Source: Draconibacterium sp.
Lineage (GTDB): Bacteria; Bacteroidota; Bacteroidia; Bacteroidales; Prolixibacteraceae
Direction: 5' to 3'
Assembly: GCA_011620585.1 (NCBI GenBank)
Contig: WOYV01000038.1
Coordinates: 1-62,937, forward strand
Length of the DNA: 62,937 nucleotides
Position numbers and translations under genes: made by a program. The notes beneath the pieces were generated by a model. That model saw nothing but the letters and a program-made list of their open reading frames with translations. It ran no database searches and was not told the DNA's origin. Below, piece by piece: positions 27,939 through 34,894 of this stretch (position 1 is the stretch's first letter; each line of letters starts with the position of its first letter).

Positions 27939-29585
27939 TTAATAACCAGGATTTTGTCCAAGATTCGGATTCAAATCCTTTTCAGCCTGAGGCACAGCCC
28001 ACAGATAATCTCTTTGCGGATTAAACGATCGTTTATCGAGTTTGATGTAGCCATTATCGATACTTGGATCGCCATACTGAGCACCATGTGGATTGCCATT
28101 TAATACAGTCTCGGCTGTTTGCCAGCGACGAATATCAAAAACCCGAAGTCCTTCCAATGCGAGTTCTACACGACGTTCGCGCCGAATAATATCCCGAAGG
28201 TTGGCCTGGTTCAACGAATTATCAAAGTTTAATGCACTTGCATCGATAAATCCAGCACGTTCTCGTAATGCCTTTATCGTTAAATTCCAGATGTTCTCAT
28301 CCATTTGATTTAATTCGTTTTTAGCTTCGGCATACATTAAAAGGACATCGGCGTAACGAATCAATATCAAATTCAAACCTGAAGTAAACGATGCCAACGA
28401 TTGAGGATCGTAATACTTACGCATATAATAACCTGTTGATGTTGAGTTCGTTCCCTGACCTTTATATTCATCTACTGCTGCCGACTCGTCAGGAGCAGTA
28501 CCCGGTTTTATGTAAATAGTCTGAGTTGTTCCGTCAGGTAACTTCCAGGGAAATTCGTGATAAACTGCAGTAGCTGTCAAACGTGGATCGCGACGAGCAT
28601 ATGGATCGTTTTCGTCGTAACCTGAATTAGCGTCGTCGATGGTTCTGCCATTTGTCATTAAATAATCGTCAATCAATTCCTGTGTAGGCGACATTTGGTT
28701 TACCCGGGCTCCTACCGAAAGTGGTGCATAATCAAAATATTCACCCCATGTACGTAATGAAGGTACATAAGCAAGATCGAGAATCACCTCATTATTGTAT
28801 TCATTTTCGGGAAGGAATATACCTTCGTAAGACGGAAACAGACTGTATGACCCGTACAGATCAGAATTAATCAACTCTTCGCAGGTACTAACAACATTTT
28901 GCCAGTCGTTACTGTAGAGATAAATTCTTGCTTTCAGCGCTACTGCAGCTCCGGCAGTGATTCTGCCATTATCCACTTCGCTGTATTCTTCGTTTGTTGG
29001 TAAAGTGCCCACAACAGCATCGAGTTCATTTCGGACAAAAGCCAGTACCTCTTCGTGCGAAGTTCGTGCAATCGCTTTCGATTCATCTAAAGTGATATCG
29101 GTTTCAAACAACGGAACATCGCCGTACCAGGTGGTTAAGCGGAAATAGAGAAATGCTCTGATAAAACGTGCTTCAGCAATCATTCTTGCTTTTAGGTTTT
29201 CATCCAAGCCTTCTACCCGATCAACATTTTCGAGGAAAGTGTGGCATGTTTTAATACCTGCATAACAATCTCTCCATTCGTTTTGAAAACGATTGTTTGA
29301 AGCATCAGCCTGTCCTGAAGAAATTATTTTCTCTGCACTCGATCCACGTCCTTCATAAATATTATCGCTAAGCGCTTCGGTTGAGAAGAAATAGCCCGAA
29401 TTATACATTTGACTGTAGGCCATATTCAAAACCATATTGGCTTTTTCTGGAGATGTCCAATAGTTGGCTTCTGTAAACTTGTTTGTTGGTGCCAAATCCA
29501 GTTTATTACAAGAAGTAAAAAGTATTAAAATTAAACTTGCAACACCTGCACCATATTTTAGAAATTTCATCTTCATGTTATTCAA
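27939..29585 (-). CDS. SusD/RagB family lipoprotein (PUL1)
   Basis: SusD proteins form the lid of the SusC transporter and bind the glycan. The 548-residue protein has a lipoprotein signal (ILFTSC), the typical N-terminal region (LDLAPTNKFTEANYWTSPEKANMVLNMAYS), TPR-like helices (ARFIRAFLYFRLTTWYGDVPLFE) and the conserved C-terminal block RRERRVELALEGLRVFDIRRW ending LNPNLGQNPGY. Three in-frame ATG codons lie close together (29585, 29576, 29570); which is used is uncertain. It follows susC by two bases. Confidence 0.95.
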   Translation of the reverse strand: MNNMKMKFLKYGAGVASLILILFTSCNKLDLAPTNKFTEANYWTSPEKANMVLNMAYSQMYNSGYFFSTEALSDNIYEGRGSSAEKIISSGQADASNNRFQNEWRDCYAGIKTCHTFLENVDRVEGLDENLKARMIAEARFIRAFLYFRLTTWYGDVPLFETDITLDESKAIARTSHEEVLAFVRNELDAVVGTLPTNEEYSEVDNGRITAGAAVALKARIYLYSNDWQNVVSTCEELINSDLYGSYSLFPSYEGIFLPENEYNNEVILDLAYVPSLRTWGEYFDYAPLSVGARVNQMSPTQELIDDYLMTNGRTIDDANSGYDENDPYARRDPRLTATAVYHEFPWKLPDGTTQTIYIKPGTAPDESAAVDEYKGQGTNSTSTGYYMRKYYDPQSLASFTSGLNLILIRYADVLLMYAEAKNELNQMDENIWNLTIKALRERAGFIDASALNFDNSLNQANLRDIIRRERRVELALEGLRVFDIRRWQTAETVLNGNPHGAQYGDPSIDNGYIKLDKRSFNPQRDYLWAVPQAEKDLNPNLGQNPGY

Positions 29586-29587
29586 TT

Positions 29588-32500
29588 TTAAAATTCTAAT
29601 TCTAAACCAAAACCGTAGTACTTAAGTGTAGGATAATTCCGGCCACTATTTGCACCGGTTCCTCCGGCTCCACCCATATTGCTTCCAAATTCAGTAGATT
29701 CAGGATCAATAAATGAGACTTTTGAAAGTGTAAACAGATTCTGAGCATTTACACTTAGTCGCAATTTTTGTACACCAACTTTTGAGGTCAGTTCTTTTGG
29801 CAATGTGTATCCCAACTGAATGTTTTTCAAACGGATATAAGCCGCATTGAAAATGTAAATATCAGAAGCTTTGCCCCAGTTATTTTGGTTGGATGCTGAT
29901 CCGGGAGCCGATAGCCGTGGCCATTCTGCTTCAGGATTTACGGGTGTCCAGAAATCTAATTGATGTTGATATATTACGTACGAGTAGTTAGCATGGAAAG
30001 GTTCAACCAATTCTCCACGCAAGAACATATCACGTTTTCCAACTCCCTGAACTAAAATACCAAGGTCGAATCCTTTCCAGGTAAGGTCGTAATTAAATCC
30101 AAAGGTATAACGCGGGAAAGCGTTTCCTAAAACCTGACGGTCCTTATCATCAATAACACCATCTTTATTTGTGTCGACATATTTTACGTCACCTGGTTCA
30201 ACAGTTGCTCCAATTGGTAAAGCACTGTTTTCAATCTCCTGGTAGCTTCCGAAATAACCATCGGTTTTATATCCGAAGTAGGAACCCAATGCTTCGCCTT
30301 CGCGAATTAACTTACGCATTTGGTCACTAGAATTGATTTGTTCGTTACCACCAAAATCAACTACTTCGTTTTGTGCATCGGCCAGATTCAATCTTATGTT
30401 GTGATCAACTGCTCCTGTTTTTGCATGATAGTTAATTGTAAGTTCCCAACCGCGGTTTCTCATTTCGCCTGCATTCTCTTTAGCTACAGCACCTCCAAAT
30501 ACAGATGGGACAACTGGTGTGAGTAAGATTTGAGAAGTAAGCTTGTTAAAATAATCGAAAGAAACCGATAGCCTATTATCCAAAAAGGTTGCATCGGCAC
30601 CAATATTGAAATTGGCTGATTGTTCCCATTGCAAAATACTGTTCCCGAAATCGAATCCGGTTCCGGATACGGCTTGATTGTTAAAACCATAGCTGTTATT
30701 GTATACGGTATAAGTTGTAAAGTATGAATAATCATCAACGTTCTGATTACCGAGCACACCATACGACCCTCGCAATTTCAGGTCGCCAATGTTGTTTCTG
30801 TAATTCTCCATGAAAGCTTCTTCAGACAACCGCCAACCGCCGGTAAACGATGGGAAAAATCCCCAACGGTAATCTTTCGAGAATTTGGACGATCCATCGT
30901 ACCTGAAACTGAATTCGCCATAATACTTGTCTTTATAGTTGTAACCGGCACGACCGAAAACAGAGTAAATACTTCTTTCCTGTGTTTGGGCTGGCGTGTT
31001 GTAGCTCGTTGGATCAATTTCAGTCTCCGATTCAGGAAGACCAAGATCGCGGTCGGTATATTTCATTTTAATTTCATTCGCCTGACGGGTATATGATTCG
31101 TTGGAAACACCTATCAATCCGGAAACATTATGATCTTCTTTAAAAGTGCGATTGTATTCCAATAAGAACTGGGTGTTCAGAATATACCTCTTTTCGTTGT
31201 AATCTTCTGTATTACGTGTATCGTTGGCATACGAGTTTGGCTTTTCGGCCGTTTCGCTCGAATAGAACGGAACTTCCAAACCTCTTATAAAACGATGATT
31301 TGCTCCTAAATCGAGACCAACCATACCTTTTGCTTTCAAACCTTTAGCCAAGTCCAATTCCAGATTCAAACTTCCCAGGAAATTATCGTCATCTTTTTTC
31401 TGGAATCCACCGGCTTCCAATTGTCCCAGCGGGTTAAACTGAGAAAGCACATCGTTAATCAGATACTTTCCATTATCAGCTTTCATCCTGTAATTATAGT
31501 ATGGCGGTATACGCGAACCATCAACAATGAGAAATCCTGTGCTCGCGTTTGGAGCCGTCTGCATAGTGCGGTTGTAGGCCATTAAGGCACTAATTTTTAA
31601 CTTGCCGTATTCGCTAACTAAATTGGTTCTGAAATTATAGCGTTCGATTCCAAAATCGCCAACAAAGTTGCTTTCCTGGTTATAATAACCGGCAGAAACC
31701 ATATACGTAGACGTTTCATTACCACCAGAAATGCTGGCATTGTAGTTTTGTTGTAAAGCGGTTCGCAAAATTCCGTCAAGAAACCATTGTCCATCACCAT
31801 GTTGCTGAAAGTCTCTGATTTCGGCAGGAGTATACTGAGGTGATGACCCAACATTTAAAAGCGCTTGGTTTTTCAGCAAGGCATTTTCATATCCCTTTAC
31901 AGGTTGAAACAAAACCTCTGGATCCTGAAAACCAGTCATTGTATTGACACGTACAACAGGTTTCCCACTTTTTGCTCCTTTTTTCGTGGTTACCAGGATA
32001 ACCCCATTTGATGAACGCGATCCATAGATAGCTGCACTACCGGCATCTTTTAACACCGATACATTTTCAATATCTGCAGGATTCAGGTTATTCAAACTTC
32101 CCATTTCTGTAATCATTCCGTCGATTACAATAAGTGGATTATTGTTATTCATGGTACTAACACCTCGAATATTTATGTTCATGCTGTTGTCGTTCGGGTT
32201 CATGCTTCGCTGCTGAATGATTAGGTTTGCAGAAGCACCTTGTAATGCCTGCACTGTATTACCTACCGGACGATCTTCAATCAGGTTCGAATTAATTTGA
32301 TCAACCGAACCAATCAGGTTTTTCTTTTGCATTGTACCATAGCCAATAACCACAACTTCCTCAATACCAATAGCATCTTCTTTAAGAACTACTGAGATAT
32401 TGTTTTGCCCTCCCACAGGAATTTCCTGTGTTAACATCCCAACAAACGAGAAAACAAATATGGCATCAGGATCAACGTCATTTAACTGATAATTTCCATC

Positions 32501-32998
32501 AATATCAGTAACAGTACCTTGTGTTGTACCTTTTACAAACACTGTTACTCCCGGAATTGGCTGGCCCTCGGTACCAGTAACCTGCCCGGTTACAGACCGT
32601 TGTTGAAGTACGGTTAGATAATCGTTGCTAACTTCGCCCTTATACAGTGCGACCTGTCTGCCAACAATTTTATACTCAACACCAGTGCCTTCAAATATTT
32701 CATTCAGAATTATTTCGATGTTTATATTCTGAAAATCTACCGACACCTTTCGATCAGCATCGATTACATCCTCAGAGTAGAAAAAGTGAAATTCACTTTG
32801 CTCCTCAATCTGAGTTAATACATTTTTTAGGCTCGCATCTCTCATTTCGAGAGATAGCTTGGTTACCTGCGAATAGCTTTCGTTAGCCATCACCGAAAAA
32901 ACACTCAAGCATAAAAAAAACAAACTTAGTTTCATAAGCATTAAAAGTTTTAAGAAGAAAGTCCCCGGAAGGATATCCTTCAATCTCTTTTTTTTCAT
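29588..32998 (-). CDS. SusC/RagA TonB-dependent transporter with STN domain (PUL1)
   Basis: Outer-membrane importer of oligosaccharides, energised by TonB. The 1136 residues comprise an export signal near 20-40; an STN domain (about 45-120: LSLEMRDASLKNVLTQIEEQ); a CarboxypepD_reg-like beta domain (about 135-210: VTGTEGQPIPGVTVFVKGTT); the plug (about 215-345, with VVVIGYGTMQKKNLIGSV and LKDAGSAAIYGSRSSNGVILVTTKKG); and a barrel ending in GFGLELEF. The STN domain indicates signalling to the FecR anti-sigma factor encoded just upstream. Its ATG coincides with the plus-strand -7 box of a predicted antisense RNA. Confidence 0.95.
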   Translation of the reverse strand: MKKKRLKDILPGTFFLKLLMLMKLSLFFLCLSVFSVMANESYSQVTKLSLEMRDASLKNVLTQIEEQSEFHFFYSEDVIDADRKVSVDFQNINIEIILNEIFEGTGVEYKIVGRQVALYKGEVSNDYLTVLQQRSVTGQVTGTEGQPIPGVTVFVKGTTQGTVTDIDGNYQLNDVDPDAIFVFSFVGMLTQEIPVGGQNNISVVLKEDAIGIEEVVVIGYGTMQKKNLIGSVDQINSNLIEDRPVGNTVQALQGASANLIIQQRSMNPNDNSMNINIRGVSTMNNNNPLIVIDGMITEMGSLNNLNPADIENVSVLKDAGSAAIYGSRSSNGVILVTTKKGAKSGKPVVRVNTMTGFQDPEVLFQPVKGYENALLKNQALLNVGSSPQYTPAEIRDFQQHGDGQWFLDGILRTALQQNYNASISGGNETSTYMVSAGYYNQESNFVGDFGIERYNFRTNLVSEYGKLKISALMAYNRTMQTAPNASTGFLIVDGSRIPPYYNYRMKADNGKYLINDVLSQFNPLGQLEAGGFQKKDDDNFLGSLNLELDLAKGLKAKGMVGLDLGANHRFIRGLEVPFYSSETAEKPNSYANDTRNTEDYNEKRYILNTQFLLEYNRTFKEDHNVSGLIGVSNESYTRQANEIKMKYTDRDLGLPESETEIDPTSYNTPAQTQERSIYSVFGRAGYNYKDKYYGEFSFRYDGSSKFSKDYRWGFFPSFTGGWRLSEEAFMENYRNNIGDLKLRGSYGVLGNQNVDDYSYFTTYTVYNNSYGFNNQAVSGTGFDFGNSILQWEQSANFNIGADATFLDNRLSVSFDYFNKLTSQILLTPVVPSVFGGAVAKENAGEMRNRGWELTINYHAKTGAVDHNIRLNLADAQNEVVDFGGNEQINSSDQMRKLIREGEALGSYFGYKTDGYFGSYQEIENSALPIGATVEPGDVKYVDTNKDGVIDDKDRQVLGNAFPRYTFGFNYDLTWKGFDLGILVQGVGKRDMFLRGELVEPFHANYSYVIYQHQLDFWTPVNPEAEWPRLSAPGSASNQNNWGKASDIYIFNAAYIRLKNIQLGYTLPKELTSKVGVQKLRLSVNAQNLFTLSKVSFIDPESTEFGSNMGGAGGTGANSGRNYPTLKYYGFGLELEF

Positions 32999-33005
32999 AG
33001 ATTTG
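32998..33005 (+). promoter_or_regulatory. Candidate plus-strand -7 box antisense to the PUL1 susC leader
   Basis: TAGATTTG is an exact TAnnTTTG match on the plus strand, beginning at the A of the susC ATG on the other strand. No TTTG is found at the -33 position. The match may arise by chance from an A-rich leader, but PUL2 has the same arrangement. Confidence 0.4.
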
Positions 33006-33009
33006 ACTA

Positions 33010-33079
33010 TTAAGATTAATAATTGTAATTATTATTTATCGGAGGTGGGGAAGTTGGTGGCTTCTCCGCCTCTTTTTAT
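33010..33079 (+). ncRNA. Predicted antisense RNA covering the PUL1 susC leader
   Basis: Inferred from a plus-strand -7 box at 32998-33005 and a plus-strand intrinsic terminator at 33041-33081, giving a transcript of about 70 nt that is fully complementary to the susC 5' untranslated region. The architecture (anti-sigma, susC, antisense RNA between them) is that of DonS in Bacteroides fragilis, a cis-encoded repressor of a PUL. Ends are estimates; there is no expression evidence. Confidence 0.45.
33017..33034. repeat. Inverted repeat in the PUL1 susC leader
   Basis: TAATAATT and AATTATTA form perfect 8-bp arms around GT. A two-base spacer is too short for an RNA loop, so a protein-binding site is possible; an AT-rich coincidence is also possible. 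Confidence 0.4.
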
Positions 33080-33081
33080 TT
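33041..33081 (+). terminator. Plus-strand intrinsic terminator between fecR and susC (PUL1)
   Basis: GAGGTGGGGAAG (33042-33053), loop TTGGTGG and CTTCTCCGCCTC (33061-33072) pair over 12 bases with two wobbles that are possible only in plus-strand RNA; on the minus strand they become A-C mismatches. TTTTTATTT follows on plus only. Both flanking genes are on the minus strand, so this does not serve them. Confidence 0.75.
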
Positions 33082-33123
33082 GATTTATTGGTAAAGGTTT
33101 TTTTTTGAAACTTATCTCATAGG

Positions 33124-34095
33124 CTAAACGTTTTTCGGTTTAATAATTAGTTTTCGTTCGTCTTTCACATATTCGTATTTTATTGAAAGTGTAATTCCAA
33201 GTAAATCCATTACTTCAGTTATCGATTCATATTCGATAGTCGCTGTTAATTTCTTATCCGAAATATACTGCCCATCTATTTCAATAGTTATGTTGTACCA
33301 ACGTTCTAACCTTTTAACAACGTCGGTTAAAGACTCGTTTCTGAAAATTAGTTTATTATCAACCCAAGAAGAATAAATATCAGTATCAACCTTGCGAATG
33401 GCAATTAAATGCGACAGAGAATCGATTGTTGCTTGTTCTCCGGGTTTCAATATCTTTTGGTTTCCTGCTTCAGAAGAAACAATCACTTTCCCCCGTTCAA
33501 GTGTAACAACAGGGTTTTCACTCTTGTATGCCATTACGTTAAAAGCAGTACCCAACACATTTACAGTTGTGTAATTAGTTTCGACCTGAAAAGGAATTTC
33601 ACTTTTTTGTACATCAAAATATGCTTCTCCATTTAGCTTGACTAGTCTTTTCTTTTTATCAAAACTCTCGGGAAAGGAAATTGATGATCCTGAATTTACC
33701 CAAACATTTGAACCATCGGGAAGCACGAAATGGGTTTTTGCTGCCATTGGCGTTGAAACAGTCTGGTAGATGATCTCGCTTTTGCTACCTTCGAATTTAT
33801 AAAAGAAAGCGATGGACAACGGAATAAAAAGAACTGCCGCGACACGGGTTAAATAATGGATCAATCTTACTTTTTTGATCTTTTTTTCTTCCTGAGAATT
33901 TATTGAATAATGAATCTTATACAAGGTTCCTTCCATATCAGGTAATTCACCATCGTCTTCAATTGTCTTCCAATGTTCTCTCATGTTTGGGGTTACATCC
34001 TCTTGTTTTCCTGAATCAAGGAAATTGTCAACAAAGGATTTAAATTCTTCTTCGGAACAATTATTCTGTAAATATTTTTGAAATAGTGCCTTCAT
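33124..34095 (-). CDS. FecR-type anti-sigma factor (PUL1)
   Basis: An inner-membrane regulator that holds the ECF sigma factor and releases it when the SusC STN domain signals ligand. The protein (323 residues from the ATG at 34095) has a cytoplasmic N-terminal sigma-binding region (MKALFQKYLQNNCSEEEFKSFVD), one transmembrane helix near 78-94 (VAAVLFIPLSIAFFY), the periplasmic FecR beta domain (about 110-215: DGSNVWVNSGSSISFPE) and a C-terminal DUF4974 domain (about 240-320: LTDVVKRLERWYNITIEID). The frame is open five codons further upstream. It is divergent from the sigma gene. Confidence 0.92.
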   Translation of the reverse strand: MKALFQKYLQNNCSEEEFKSFVDNFLDSGKQEDVTPNMREHWKTIEDDGELPDMEGTLYKIHYSINSQEEKKIKKVRLIHYLTRVAAVLFIPLSIAFFYKFEGSKSEIIYQTVSTPMAAKTHFVLPDGSNVWVNSGSSISFPESFDKKKRLVKLNGEAYFDVQKSEIPFQVETNYTTVNVLGTAFNVMAYKSENPVVTLERGKVIVSSEAGNQKILKPGEQATIDSLSHLIAIRKVDTDIYSSWVDNKLIFRNESLTDVVKRLERWYNITIEIDGQYISDKKLTATIEYESITEVMDLLGITLSIKYEYVKDERKLIIKPKNV

Positions 34096-34172
34096 ATAAC
34101 GTGTTGTCAATAGTATAAACGCCTGTCTTAATAAAAACCCCTGCTCACTTTTTAATAAAATTTAATTTTCTT

Positions 34173-34180
34173 CAAAATTA
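34173..34180 (-). promoter_or_regulatory. Candidate -7 box of PUL1 fecR
   Basis: TAATTTTG on the minus strand matches TAnnTTTG, about 78 bp before the fecR start, in the divergent fecR/sigma intergenic region. No -33 element is visible. Confidence 0.35.
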
Positions 34181-34258
34181 CTGCAGCTGCAACATTATCA
34201 TTCTTTGTTATCGGTCTAAAAACTATTTTGTAGTTTTACTGTCAATCTAATCAAAAAA

Positions 34259-34837
34259 ATGAAAGAATCGAACTTGGTAAACAGACTTATTAATAATGAG
34301 AGATCAGCTATTAATGAGCTATATGCCGAATATAGCCCTAAACTATACCGATTCGCTTACGGGTATTTAAAATCCGAAGCTGAAGCATTAGATATCGTTC
34401 AGGAAGTATTTATTAATATATGGAATTACCGTAGTAAATTAAATAAAAATTCTAACCTCGATTCGCTTTTATTTACCGTCGCCAAAAACACCATTATTAC
34501 TGTTTTTCGAAAAAAGGTAAACGAAAAAGGTTTTCTGGAGTATTTAAAACACAAGGTAATCACAAATAGCATCGATACTGAATCGCAGTTCAACTACAGT
34601 CAGTTTTCTAACGAAATAAAAAATCTGGTAGGACAGCTTCCTCCCCAACGAAGAAAGATATACCAACTAAGCAAAGAAAAGGGATTAACAAATAAAGCAA
34701 TTGCGACAGAACTTGGCATTTCGGTTAAAACAGTCGAAGATCATTTAAGCAAAGCAACAAAATACCTGAGAAAACATTTAAGCGAGTATGGATTTTTGGC
34801 GCTGTTATTCTTTGAAATGTTTGTACGGTTAAAATAG
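34259..34837 (+). CDS. ECF sigma factor (PUL1 regulator)
   Basis: A 192-residue ECF sigma factor with region 2 (about 12-85: AINELYAEYSPKLYRFAYGYLKSEAEALDIVQEVFINIW) and region 4 (about 125-175: QLPPQRRKIYQLSKEKGLTNKAIATELGISVKTVEDHLSKA). It is expected to direct RNA polymerase to the PUL1 susC promoter when freed by FecR. The C-terminus ends in a hydrophobic stretch (FLALLFFEMFVRL), seen also in the PUL2 sigma. It is the only plus-strand gene between 18 kb and the end of the window. Confidence 0.92.
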   Translation: MKESNLVNRLINNERSAINELYAEYSPKLYRFAYGYLKSEAEALDIVQEVFINIWNYRSKLNKNSNLDSLLFTVAKNTIITVFRKKVNEKGFLEYLKHKVITNSIDTESQFNYSQFSNEIKNLVGQLPPQRRKIYQLSKEKGLTNKAIATELGISVKTVEDHLSKATKYLRKHLSEYGFLALLFFEMFVRLK

Positions 34838-34894
34838 AACATAAAGTTATTTGGTCTATTGTTTCACTCTTTAAATGAAAATACATACACACGG

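Larger units (their letters stand above)
18230..34837. other. PUL1: alpha-mannan utilisation locus
   Basis: A cluster of susC, susD, susE-like, GH76, GH43-like, LamG/GH76-like, GH92 and GH125 genes on the minus strand, with fecR upstream and a divergent ECF sigma gene. GH76, GH92 and GH125 are the three families that dismantle yeast alpha-mannan in Bacteroides thetaiotaomicron. Gaps between genes are mostly under 70 bp, and one strong internal terminator follows the susE-like gene. Confidence 0.88.
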
